NCBI GenBank assembly: GCA_964510315.1
Contig: CAZEAP010000022.1
Span: 6,382-70,381, forward strand
DNA length: 64,000 bases
Reading direction: 5' to 3'
Source of the DNA: CAZEAP01 sp964510315
GTDB lineage: Bacteria > Planctomycetota > Brocadiia > SM23-32
The translations under genes were made by a program, and so were the position numbers. Under the pieces are notes generated by a model, which saw nothing but the letters and a program-made list of their open reading frames with translations, did no database searches and had not been told where the DNA came from. Every line of letters starts with the position of its first letter. Position 1 is the first letter of the stretch. Positions 54,015 to 61,690 of the stretch are shown one piece after another.

Positions 54015-54089
54015 TGGTGGGCCCAGCAGGATTCGAACCTACAACCCGCGGATTATGAGTCCGCTGCTCTGCCTTTGAGCTATGGGCCC
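54015..54089 (-). tRNA. tRNA with CAU anticodon (Met or Ile2), CCA encoded
   Basis: On the minus strand the acceptor stem is GGGCCCA paired with TGGGCCC plus discriminator A. The anticodon arm is GCGGACTCATAATCCGC with anticodon CAT, and the T arm contains GGTTCGAATCC. The terminal CCA is encoded (54017-54015). The D loop is short (AGCTCAAAGGCAGAGC). A CAU tRNA that is not an initiator (the acceptor begins with a G-C pair) is either elongator Met or lysidine-modified Ile2. The GGACTCATAATCC arm suits both; I cannot decide. Confidence 0.93.
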
Positions 54090-54144
54090 CCGAGGCCCGT
54101 CTAATTGAATATAGGCGCCTCCCCGCGCGAAGTCAAGCTGCTGT

Positions 54145-54173
54145 TTGTGCCCCGTCGCGCCCGCGGCTATAGT
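54145..54173 (+). promoter_or_regulatory. Promoter of the GH20-sulfatase pair
   Basis: TTGTGC (54145-54150), a 17-base spacer and TATAGT (54168-54173) are located 39 bases before the GH20 ATG. Confidence 0.48.
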
Positions 54174-54212
54174 GACGCCGGGTGCGCGATTTGTGCCGAG
54201 GAGGGAGTGGCC

Positions 54213-56573
54213 ATGGTGATCGGCGTGGACGATCTGCTGCCCGTCCCGCAACGTGTCGAGGAGACAGGTGGCATACTGGACGTTGAGGGACGATACTGGC
54301 GGGTCTCGGCGGACTGCGCCGCCGATCCGGCGCTGCGCTGCAAGCTGGGTGAGGAACTGGCGGTCAGTTACGGGCGGTCGCTGTTTCTGCCGGACCATAC
54401 CGCGGTGGCCGGCGAACCGCCCGTCCGCGATGCGGGGCCGCCGGCGAGGGAGCAGGCCTACCTCCTCCGGATCGGACCCGACGGGCTCTGGCTCCGGGGA
54501 CACGACGTGGAGGGCCTCTACTGGGGGCTTGTGACCCTGGAGCACCTGCTGGGAGACGGCCCGGAGCTGCCCTGCGCGGAGATAACCGACTGGCCGGCCT
54601 TCCCCCTGCGGGGACATCACGACGACATATCGCGCAAGCAGGTCTCCCGCCTGGCGGACTTCCTGCGGATCATCCGGCGGCTCTCCCGTTACAAGGTCAA
54701 TCTCTACACGCCCTACATGGAGGACATGCTCTACCTGAAGTCTCACCCGGACATCGGGGAGGGGCGCGGCCGCCTGACGCCCGACGAGGTCGCCGCCATC
54801 CACCGGGAGGCCGTCCGGCACAAGGTGCTGGTGATGCCCACCTATTCGCTGATCGGCCACCAGGAGAACCTGCTGTCCAACCCCGACTACGCCCATCTGG
54901 GGCGCGAGGTCTTCCAGCCGATGAGCAGCCTGGACACGGCGAAGCCGGAGGTGCGCGAGTTCCTTGAGGAGGTCATTCGAGACGTTTGCGAACTGTTCCC
55001 CGGCCCCTATTTCCACGCCGGTTTCGACGAGACCCAGGGCATCGACGCGGAGGAGTTCCTCCGGCACGCCAACTGGTGCGCCCGGCAACTGAAGGAATGC
55101 GGCAAGATGATGCCCATGTGGGTGGACATGATCTACAACCACTTCGGCTACGAGATGCTGGACGAACTGGAGGACAACATCATCGCGGTCAACTGGGCCT
55201 ACGGCTGCACCGAGGAGGTCCCGCACCACAGCGAACTGGCCGCCCACGGTCGGCCGCTGTGGGGGCTGGCCGGCTACAACAACGGGTGTGCGTTCGTGCC
55301 CGATTTCCAGCACGCCCGGTCCAACATCGACTGCTGGCGACGTGCGGGGCTGGAGACCGGCACCACGGCCCTGATGGCCTCCCAGTGGGGCGACAACGGC
55401 TATGAGAACCACCGCGACATGTGCTGGAACCTGTTCGCCTATCTGGGGGAGGCGGCCTGGTCGGGCGAGCGGGCACGCCGGGAGGACTTCGAGCGGCGGT
55501 TCCAGTTGAGCTTCTACGGAACCGAGCTGCCCGGACTGACCGGCATCATCGAGGAGCTTCCCGGAGAGCTTTCCCTGGAGCCCGGCGAGTTCTGGAGGCA
55601 TTTCCGGCGCAACGCCTTCGCGATGAGGCGCTGGGCGGAGGACAACCCCGACGCCGGGCAGCGGCTCAGGGAGGACGAGCGGCTGCTTTCCGAGGCCATG
55701 GAAACCCTCGCTGAGGCGCGGGATCGGGCAATAGAGAGGGAGGACCACCTGGAGCACTTTCGAGTGGCACTGCTCCGTTCGCTCAGCGTGGTGCACAGGA
55801 TGCAGTTCGCCCTGCGGCAGCGCGATGGCCTTGAGGCCGAGGAATTGCAGCGGGGCGTGATGGAGGTGTGCGCGGAGCTGGAAAAAGTCCGCGAGGCATA
55901 CGAAGCCGACTGGCTTCGCACCAACAAGCGTCCCAACATCGAGGTGTCCCTGGCGGTCTATGACGAGGTGCTGGAGAGCTATACGGCGCTGCTGGAAGCG
56001 GTGCGCGGCGAGGAGGGCCCCCGCGACGGACATTACGTACTGGACCTCTCGGAGCACTACAACCGGAACTTCCTCCCCGTCGCCGGGCTGCCCATCGGCG
56101 AGTGGACGGTCAACGACGTGCCGTTTCTTTTCGCCGACGAGGAGAATACCCATGCGGGCTTCACCGCCTCGGACGGGCCGGTGGAGCTGCAGTTCCCGGC
56201 GCAGAAGGTGGCGGACCTTCACCTGATCGTCTCCGCCCACAAAGGGGAGGACGAGCCTCAGCCGGCCCTGGCGGTGGAACTGCTCCGGGACGATGAGGTG
56301 GTCTTTGCCGAGGAGCTTCTGAGCATCCGCCAGCTGTGCGACTGGTGGGCGCCCCTGGGCGAGCACATCTGGGCGGGCGGCGGGATGGACCACGTGGACC
56401 CCGAGCGCGTGCGCTACGCCCTCAAGCCCGGCCACATGTACGGCCTGACCGAGACCTGGAACTTCGACATCCCGGAGGGCCTCGAGGCCGACGCCCTGCG
56501 CATCCGCGCCCTGCGGGAAGAGGAAATCCGCCTTTTTGCCGTAACACTGGAGATCGAGGAGGAACAGGAATGA
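54213..56573 (+). CDS. Glycoside hydrolase family 20 (beta-hexosaminidase-like)
   Basis: A 786-residue GH20-type enzyme. Residues 1-125 resemble the GH20b domain (LWLRGHDVEGLYWGLVTLEH). The TIM barrel follows with FPLRGHHDDISRKQV, YKVNLYTPYMED and the catalytic pair Asp272-Glu273 in YFHAGFDETQG. The barrel continues with MPMWVDMIYNHFG and TTALMASQWGDNG, then helical and beta domains. GH20 enzymes release terminal N-acetylglucosamine or N-acetylgalactosamine by substrate-assisted catalysis. The usual DxE partner fits. No signal peptide is seen. GAGGAGGGA precedes the ATG. It overlaps the following sulfatase-fold gene by four bases (ATGA), suggesting they act on one glycan. Confidence 0.87.
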   Translation: MVIGVDDLLPVPQRVEETGGILDVEGRYWRVSADCAADPALRCKLGEELAVSYGRSLFLPDHTAVAGEPPVRDAGPPAREQAYLLRIGPDGLWLRGHDVEGLYWGLVTLEHLLGDGPELPCAEITDWPAFPLRGHHDDISRKQVSRLADFLRIIRRLSRYKVNLYTPYMEDMLYLKSHPDIGEGRGRLTPDEVAAIHREAVRHKVLVMPTYSLIGHQENLLSNPDYAHLGREVFQPMSSLDTAKPEVREFLEEVIRDVCELFPGPYFHAGFDETQGIDAEEFLRHANWCARQLKECGKMMPMWVDMIYNHFGYEMLDELEDNIIAVNWAYGCTEEVPHHSELAAHGRPLWGLAGYNNGCAFVPDFQHARSNIDCWRRAGLETGTTALMASQWGDNGYENHRDMCWNLFAYLGEAAWSGERARREDFERRFQLSFYGTELPGLTGIIEELPGELSLEPGEFWRHFRRNAFAMRRWAEDNPDAGQRLREDERLLSEAMETLAEARDRAIEREDHLEHFRVALLRSLSVVHRMQFALRQRDGLEAEELQRGVMEVCAELEKVREAYEADWLRTNKRPNIEVSLAVYDEVLESYTALLEAVRGEEGPRDGHYVLDLSEHYNRNFLPVAGLPIGEWTVNDVPFLFADEENTHAGFTASDGPVELQFPAQKVADLHLIVSAHKGEDEPQPALAVELLRDDEVVFAEELLSIRQLCDWWAPLGEHIWAGGGMDHVDPERVRYALKPGHMYGLTETWNFDIPEGLEADALRIRALREEEIRLFAVTLEIEEEQE

Positions 56574-57976
56574 ACTTCATTTTCATTATTTCCGACACGT
56601 TGCGCAGGGACCACCTGGGGTGCTACGGGAACGAGTGGATCAGCACGCCCCACGTCGACCGCTTCGCCGAGGACGCTCTGGTTTTCCTGAACGCCTATTC
56701 GGCCAGCTTCCCCACCGTTCCCCACCGGCGGGACGTGCTCACCGGCCGCTACACGGCCTCCTACACCGGTTGGGCGCCGCTGTCCGACGAGGAGGTGGTG
56801 CTCCCCGCCGTGCTGAAGGAGAAGGACTACCTCAGCATGATGGTCTGCGACACCCCCCACATCCTGGAAAACGGCTACCACTACGACCGTGGCTTCGACG
56901 GCTTCGAGTGGGTTCGCGGGCAGGAGTCGGATCGCTGGAGGACCTCCCCGGAAGCTCCCGAACATCCCTGCGACCCGGACAAGATCCGCAACCCCGAGAT
57001 GCTCCAGAAGCGCCACCGCCGCAACACCGCCTGGTGGCGGCACGAGGAAGACACTCACGTGGCCCGCACCATGGCCGAGGCCGGCCGCTGGCTGGAGCGC
57101 AACTACGGGCGGGACGGCTTCTTCCTCTACGTGGACACCTTCGACCCCCACGAGCCCTGGGACCCGCCGCAGTGGTACGTGGACATGTACGATCCGGGCT
57201 ACGAGGGTGACGTGGTGGACTACCCGCTGTACTCGCGGACCGACTTTTTGGCCGAGGAGGAGTTGGAACACGCCCGTGCCTGCTACGCCGGAGAGGTCAG
57301 CCTGGTGGACCGCCGGGTCGGCGGGCTGCTGGAGAAGATCGCGGACCTCGGCCTCCTGGAGGACACCCTGGTGCTGCTGACCACCGACCACGGCTTCCTC
57401 CACGGGGAGCACGACGTCATCGGCAAAAGCCTGATCGAGGGAGCGCAGATGTCATACATCCCCCTCTACGAGGAGATCTGCCACATTCCCCTCATTGTGT
57501 CCTTCCCCGGCGCCGGCGCGGAGAGGCCGGAGGCCCTCGTACAGCCGATGGACTTCATGCCGACCGTCCTGGACCTGGCGGACATCGAGCCGCCGGACAG
57601 CGTCCACGGGGAATCCTTCGCCCCTGTGTTACGTGGAGACGCTGCGGAGCACCGGGAGTTCGTCGTCAGCAGCCCTCATCTGGAAGCGGAGACCTCGGTG
57701 GCAACCGTTACCTGCGGCAGGTGGTCGGCCGCACTGTGGTCCTCTCCCAAAAAGGAGAAAGCGGCCGACAGGGCGGTGGACGGTTTTGCCAAGACGCCGG
57801 CGCTTGAGGTCGAGCGCACCGACCTGCTGTTCGACCTCGAAGCCGACCCCCGTCAACAGGAGAACGTGGCCGAGGATCATCCACAGATGCTGTCGGACCT
57901 CCGGGCTCGCGCCCTCGACTTCTGGCGCGGCCTGGGGACCGATCCGGACGTGCTCTCCCGCTGGGAAGCCGACTGA
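56570..57976 (+). CDS. Sulfatase-superfamily hydrolase with Thr in place of catalytic Cys
   Basis: A 468-residue alkaline-phosphatase-superfamily protein with sulfatase layout: NFIFIISDTLRRDHLGCYGN (metal site), TPHVDRFAEDALVF, then SFPTVPHRRDVLTGR, where C/S-x-P-x-R is replaced by T49-V-P-H-R53. FFLYVDTFDPHEPWDPP and LVLLTTDHGFLHGEHD (second metal site) follow. Thr cannot become formylglycine, so it is probably not a true sulfatase. Threonine is the nucleophile in some related phosphodiesterases, so a phosphatase or phosphodiesterase role is inferred. It is coupled to the GH20 gene. The last 35 codons are duplicated exactly at 61300. Confidence 0.88.
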   Translation: MNFIFIISDTLRRDHLGCYGNEWISTPHVDRFAEDALVFLNAYSASFPTVPHRRDVLTGRYTASYTGWAPLSDEEVVLPAVLKEKDYLSMMVCDTPHILENGYHYDRGFDGFEWVRGQESDRWRTSPEAPEHPCDPDKIRNPEMLQKRHRRNTAWWRHEEDTHVARTMAEAGRWLERNYGRDGFFLYVDTFDPHEPWDPPQWYVDMYDPGYEGDVVDYPLYSRTDFLAEEELEHARACYAGEVSLVDRRVGGLLEKIADLGLLEDTLVLLTTDHGFLHGEHDVIGKSLIEGAQMSYIPLYEEICHIPLIVSFPGAGAERPEALVQPMDFMPTVLDLADIEPPDSVHGESFAPVLRGDAAEHREFVVSSPHLEAETSVATVTCGRWSAALWSSPKKEKAADRAVDGFAKTPALEVERTDLLFDLEADPRQQENVAEDHPQMLSDLRARALDFWRGLGTDPDVLSRWEAD

Positions 57977-57978
57977 GC
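57868..57978 (+). repeat. 111-bp direct repeat, left copy
   Basis: It starts GGCCGAGGATCATCCACAGA and contains the last codons of the sulfatase-like gene, including the stop at 57974-57976 and two bases beyond. An identical 111-bp copy is found at 61300-61410. Between them lie 3321 bases with the MNT, small membrane protein, receiver and kinase genes. Confidence 0.93.
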
Positions 57979-58189
57979 ACAAGAAGTGGGGAGCGGACTC
58001 GGGGAGCATGGCTGCTCGGCATCGGGGCCCTATGGGATGATTGCGAGACGTTTCTCTGGTATCATGGTGGCAGATGCGAAGTGCTCTCGCGGCGGTCTCA
58101 GATTTGCTCGCACCAGCCGGCTCCGACGCTGTCTGCTAAGATTGGCGCGGGGTCCCGGGCGCACGGGTTTGTGCAAAGGGGGAACGAGG

Positions 58190-58576
58190 GTGTCCGAAGG
58201 AAAGAGGACGGTCAGTCCGGAGGCGGTAGAGGAGGTAGTCGGGCGCATAGTCCGGGTGGCCGATCCCGAGCGGATCATCATGTTCGGGTCGGCCGCACGT
58301 GGGCGCATGGGCCGCAACAGCGACGTAGACCTGCTGGTGGTCAAGTCGGCGGCCAATCGCCTCGAGCTGGCGCAGCGTATCTACGCCAATCTCCACGGCG
58401 TGGGGGAAGCAGTGGACGTTATCGTCGTTACTCCCGAAGACGTCGAGCGATACCGGGAAGAGCGCGCCGTCGTGATCGCCCCCGCGCTCGAAGAAGGAGA
58501 GGTAATTTACAACGGCAGGATCCCCACAGAGAACACAGAGAGCCCCGAGGGAAAGCCGACAAACGGACGAAAATGA
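58190..58576 (+). CDS. MNT-type minimal nucleotidyltransferase (MntA-like)
   Basis: A 128-residue protein of the small MNT family: RIIMFGSAARGRMGRNSDVD carries the GSxxRGxxxxxSDxDL nucleotidyltransferase motif, followed by LLVVKS and VDVIVVTPED. Most such proteins are antitoxins that AMPylate a HEPN toxin encoded next door; no HEPN gene is seen on either side. The GTG at 58190 with AAAGGGGG upstream is the best start. The last 18 residues (IPTENTESPEGKPTNGRK) are encoded by a CACAGAG-type repeat and look like read-through rather than fold. It sits inside the segment flanked by the 111-bp repeats. Confidence 0.8.
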   Translation: MSEGKRTVSPEAVEEVVGRIVRVADPERIIMFGSAARGRMGRNSDVDLLVVKSAANRLELAQRIYANLHGVGEAVDVIVVTPEDVERYREERAVVIAPALEEGEVIYNGRIPTENTESPEGKPTNGRK

Positions 58577-58690
58577 CAGCAGCAAGAGCGCAGGAACGGC
58601 GTGTTGAGGTGGCTTGCCTCCTGAAGAATGGACCGGTTTGCTACTCACCCCGGCTCTCCGTGCCCTCTGTGAACTCTGTGGTTGCTCTGT
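58524..58690. repeat. CACAGAG inverted repeat pair (family R3)
   Basis: The left arm CCACAGAGAACACAGAGAG (from about 58528) and the right arm (58655-58683, CTCTGTGAACTCTGTGG at its end) are inverted copies of a 9-base-period CACAGAGNN pattern. The left arm lies within the end of the MNT gene. Roughly 110 bases without a convincing gene lie between the arms. A similar inverted pair is found at 61466-61690. Confidence 0.65.
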
Positions 58691-58714
58691 AGAAATGATG
58701 TGCGATCCGCCGGA

Positions 58715-58799
58715 GCACCGCCAAAAGTGTCCTTTTGAGCGAGCGCACTTTCAGCGAGCGAAGAATCTCGTCGTTTGGTCCAGAGCACCTGACCCGTCT
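58715..58799 (+). repeat. Interspersed GAGCGAGCG repeat, copy 2 (family R2)
   Basis: Matches the copy at 35184-35273 in the same block order: GCACCGCC, CCTTTTGAGCGAGCG, CAGCGAGCGAAGAATCT and GCACCTGACCCG. Both copies lie in gaps between genes. Confidence 0.7.
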
Positions 58800-58834
58800 G
58801 GCGCCGGTTTTGGGCGGAGGAGGCGAACGGCGAG

Positions 58835-59065
58835 ATGCGTTCGGCGCCGGAAGACAACGCGCCTCAGCATGACGGCGTGGCAGGCGCCGGGCCGGTTCGG
58901 GCGGTGATTGCGGCGGCGCTTGCCCACTCCGCCTACAAGTGCGCGCTGTTCGTGTTCCCGCCGGAGGGCGTCGAGGTTGAGCTTTGGATACTGGGGACGT
59001 TCACATTCCTGGGCGGTCTGGCTTTCGGCGCCCTGTCCCGCGCGCCCTGGTGGGTATGGTTCTGA
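58835..59065 (+). CDS. Small two-helix membrane protein, hypothetical
   Basis: A 76-residue frame with two likely membrane helices (AVIAAALAHSAYKCALFVFP and LWILGTFTFLGGLAFGALSR) and an aromatic C-terminus (PWWVWF). GGAGGAGGCGAACGGCGAG precedes the ATG at a workable distance. It lies between repeats and ends 21 bases from the convergent receiver gene. I recognise no family. It may be real, but short open frames are common in such GC-rich DNA. Confidence 0.45.
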   Translation: MRSAPEDNAPQHDGVAGAGPVRAVIAAALAHSAYKCALFVFPPEGVEVELWILGTFTFLGGLAFGALSRAPWWVWF

Positions 59066-59086
59066 CCGGGTTCCGGAAGTTTCGTG

Positions 59087-59488
59087 CTACGTGCCCAGCA
59101 GGTCGCTGGCAGTCTGCTGGAGGGCTTCGGGGTCGATCGGTTTCTCAAGGTACGCGTTGGGTTCCTCGCCGATGTAGTCGCCCATGTCTTCTGCGGAAAA
59201 GGAGATGCCCAGCTTGCCGGACACACCTGTGAGCATGACGACGGGCACATCTTTGAGTGAGGGGTTTTTCCGCATCTCCGCGAAGACGGTGAATCCGTCC
59301 ATCTCCGGCATCTGGACGTCAAGGATCACCAGGTCCGGCTGTTCCTCTTCGGCCTTCCGTATCCCGGCCGGGCCGTTCGAGGCGTCCACGACCTGGCAAC
59401 CGGCTTCCTCCATGACGGCCCTGACGAACTCGACGGCGTCGGGTTCGTCGTCCACGACCAGCACCTTGTGCTTTTCCGCATCCGCCAT
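59087..59488 (-). CDS. Stand-alone response regulator receiver
   Basis: A 133-residue CheY-like receiver: KVLVVDDEPDAVEFVR with the acidic pair, LVILDVQMPEMDG with phospho-acceptor Asp57, VVMLTG (Thr87) and YLEKPID (Lys116). The stretch between Thr87 and Lys116 is longer than in CheY (about 29 versus 22 residues; contains ISFSAEDMGDYIGEEPNA). There is no output domain, so it acts by protein contact or in a phosphorelay. The ATG at 59488 with GGAGG upstream is preferred over 59587, which overlaps the kinase gene. The kinase ends 47 bases upstream on the same strand. Confidence 0.9.
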   Translation of the reverse strand: MADAEKHKVLVVDDEPDAVEFVRAVMEEAGCQVVDASNGPAGIRKAEEEQPDLVILDVQMPEMDGFTVFAEMRKNPSLKDVPVVMLTGVSGKLGISFSAEDMGDYIGEEPNAYLEKPIDPEALQQTASDLLGT

Positions 59489-59535
59489 TGTTGCCTCCTG
59501 ACCACTGAAATGAGGTGTGCGAGGGCTTGAGCCCG

Positions 59536-61152
59536 TCACTGCCTCTCGGTTTTGGTTTCCATCTTGTCGGTGCCGATGGGCAGGCAAATCTCGAACGACG
59601 TCCCCCGTCCCACTTCCGATTCGACCTGGACGCTGCCCTGGTGGTCCTGGATGACCTTCTGTGCCACCGCCAGTCCCAGCCCCGTTCCCCGGCTTCCCTT
59701 CGTGGTGAAGAACGGCTCGAAAAGCTGCTCGCGGACGTCCTCCGGCATGCCCGGACCGTCGTCAGCGACGGTGATGTGGAGCGTGCGCTCGGCGGTGTCG
59801 AAACGCGCGCCCAGAGTTATCCGGCAGCCCGACCCGCAGGCCTCCACCGCATTCACCAGGAGATTCAGCAGCACGCGCTTCATGGCCAGGGCGTCGAGCC
59901 GTACCTCCGGCACATCGCCCTGGAGCGCCACGGAGACGTCGATTCCCTTCTGCGCGGCCGACTCCTGCACCATCGCACCGCTTTCCCGCAGGAGTTGCTC
60001 AACGTCCGCCGAAGCCGGCCGAAGACCCCCGCGGCGGCAGTAGACGAGCATGTCCTTGACCAGGTCTTTCAGGAAACCGGTGTTGCGACTCACCATGTCC
60101 CACCCTTTGGCGACCCGGTCAAGACTCTCGTTCTCCAGACCGAGTTCCAGGATGTAGGAGCCGCCGGTCATGCTGTTGAGGGCGTTCTTCACGCAGTGCG
60201 CCACGCCGGAGATGGCCTGGCCCACGGCGGCCAGCCGCTCTTTGGCGGCAAGCTCGCGGTGCAGTCGCGAGTTCTCCGCGGCAACGGCCAGTTGCCCGGC
60301 CACCGCCGCCAGCAGCTCCAGGTCACCGTGCTCGAACCGTTGGTCCGTCCGGGTGGTGTCGACCTGCAGCGCCCCCAGAACGCTGTCCCGCACCATCAGG
60401 GGGCTGCACATCACCAGGCGGACGTTCCCGTCCACGAGGCTCTGGGCCATCTGAAGGCGCTCCTCCGAAGCCGTGTCGGCCAGAACCGCTTTGCGCTGGC
60501 GCGTGGCCATCTCAAGCAGCGTTCTGGAGAGCCCGCTGGGCCGTCCTCCCTTCCTGCGGGCCAACGAGCGGGTCAGGTCTCGGCCCTCTTCCCCGCATCC
60601 GCGAAGTATGGCGTGGGCGTGGTCGGCCTGCGGGTAGACCCGCAGCAGCAGGCTTAGTACGCGCTCGACCAACGTGTCGATCGACAGGGCCCCACAGGCT
60701 TCCTCGGCCACCTCACGGATGACCTGCAACTGGTTCCTCAGCCTCTGCGCGACGATTTGGGGGGTTGCGCCGGGCTCGCCGGCCGGCGGCGCGGAGGCGT
60801 CAACCGTCTCCACCACCGTCCCCATCGAATCGTCCAGAAGAACCGATTGCTCCGGTGGGACATAGTCGTCATCGAGCACGAAGGTCAACTGGTGGTCGCC
60901 GACCCTCACCCAGTCCCCGTCGTGGAGCCGCGCGGACCTGACGTTGCGTCCGTTGACGAAGGTGCCGTTCCCGCTGTCGAGGTCTTCTATGCTCCAGAAG
61001 GCGCCTTTGGCACTCACTCTCGCGTGGCGGCGAGATACCAGCGGTCCCGGGATCACCACCTCGCACTGCGAGGACCGGCCCACCACGTCGCCGGGGCGGA
61101 GCATGAATTCCCTCTGCTCGGCCGCTCCGCTGATGATTACGAGTTTGGCCAT
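59536..61152 (-). CDS. Sensor histidine kinase with FHA and GAF domains
   Basis: A 538-residue soluble kinase. Residues 1-95 are an FHA domain (VVGRSSQCEVVIPGPLVSRR, DLDSGNGTFVNG), which binds phosphothreonine. Residues about 135-300 are GAF-like (LVMCSPLMVRDSVLGALQVD). The phospho-acceptor helix has His319 (AISGVAHCVKNALNSM), and the ATPase domain has NLLVNAVEA (N box), DDGPGMP (G1) and FFTTKGSRGTGLGLAV. No membrane helix is visible, so it senses a cytoplasmic ligand or phosphoprotein. The FHA domain links it to Ser/Thr kinase signalling. It probably phosphorylates the receiver encoded 47 bases downstream. Confidence 0.93.
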   Translation of the reverse strand: MAKLVIISGAAEQREFMLRPGDVVGRSSQCEVVIPGPLVSRRHARVSAKGAFWSIEDLDSGNGTFVNGRNVRSARLHDGDWVRVGDHQLTFVLDDDYVPPEQSVLLDDSMGTVVETVDASAPPAGEPGATPQIVAQRLRNQLQVIREVAEEACGALSIDTLVERVLSLLLRVYPQADHAHAILRGCGEEGRDLTRSLARRKGGRPSGLSRTLLEMATRQRKAVLADTASEERLQMAQSLVDGNVRLVMCSPLMVRDSVLGALQVDTTRTDQRFEHGDLELLAAVAGQLAVAAENSRLHRELAAKERLAAVGQAISGVAHCVKNALNSMTGGSYILELGLENESLDRVAKGWDMVSRNTGFLKDLVKDMLVYCRRGGLRPASADVEQLLRESGAMVQESAAQKGIDVSVALQGDVPEVRLDALAMKRVLLNLLVNAVEACGSGCRITLGARFDTAERTLHITVADDGPGMPEDVREQLFEPFFTTKGSRGTGLGLAVAQKVIQDHQGSVQVESEVGRGTSFEICLPIGTDKMETKTERQ

Positions 61153-61299
61153 CGACGGCCTCGGCTATGCGTACACTGGGGAAGCTCATCGTTCGGAACG
61201 GCAGGCTTGCGCAGTGGCGTTCGCACTCCGGCGCCGCTGCCGGCCTCGATTGGCGCACATGATAGCAAAAGCGGCCCCTTGGTCAAGAGACGGTTCGCA

Positions 61300-61410
61300 G
61301 GCCGAGGATCATCCACAGATGCTGTCGGACCTCCGGGCTCGCGCCCTCGACTTCTGGCGCGGCCTGGGGACCGATCCGGACGTGCTCTCCCGCTGGGAAG
61401 CCGACTGAGC
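61300..61410 (+). pseudogene. Duplicated 3' end of the sulfatase-like gene (111-bp direct repeat, right copy)
   Basis: Identical by eye to 57868-57978, including the stop codon. It encodes the C-terminal EDHPQMLSDLRARALDFWRG and VLSRWEAD without any upstream gene. It lies 147 bases upstream of the minus-strand kinase start and is read from plus-strand DNA with no start. It is a displaced 3' end, marking the right boundary of a 3.3-kb insertion or duplication. Confidence 0.9.
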
Positions 61411-61436
61411 CGGCCCAGTTGCCGCGCACCGAGGGG

Positions 61437-61466
61437 GCGACCGCTTCAGGTCGCTTACGGGCCGGA
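61437..61466. repeat. Short palindromic repeat (family R1), partial copy
   Basis: GCGACC (61437-61442), GCTTCA, GGTCGC (61449-61454), then TTACGGGCC. It is the central module of family R1, just behind the right 111-bp copy and followed at once by an R3-type CACAGGGGG stretch. Confidence 0.6.
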
Positions 61467-61690
61467 AGGCAAGCACAGGGGGCACGGAGGACGCGGAGAA
61501 CGGACGGGAACTACGGCCATGCCAGAAGCAACTATGTTTTCCGCGGCTTGGTGGGGTATGGTTCGTTGATGATTCGCCGTGTCCACGCGGCGAGAGGACC
61601 CGAATGAACCACGGCGAGAACGCTCAGCTTTGCCGGCCTGTGTGACGTGTCTTCCGTCGTGCCTCCGCGCGCTCCGTTTCCTCTGTGGTG
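61466..61690. repeat. CACAGAG-type inverted repeat pair, second locus (family R3)
   Basis: The left arm AGCACAGGGGGCACGGAGG and the right arm (around 61650-61690, ending in TTTCCTCTGTGGTGG) are degenerate inverted copies of the 9-base CACAGAGGA pattern. The right arm encodes the last residues (CSTTEETERAEARR) of the MFS transporter. No gene is visible between 61411 and 61623. Confidence 0.6.

Noticed and set aside
56570..57976. Calling this gene a normal sulfatase
   Set aside because: The catalytic Cys/Ser is Thr (TVPHR), so formylglycine formation is not possible on present knowledge.
58614..58907. 97-codon frame covering the R2 repeat
   Set aside because: It runs through repeat DNA with basic, unpatterned composition and overlaps the better small membrane-protein frame.
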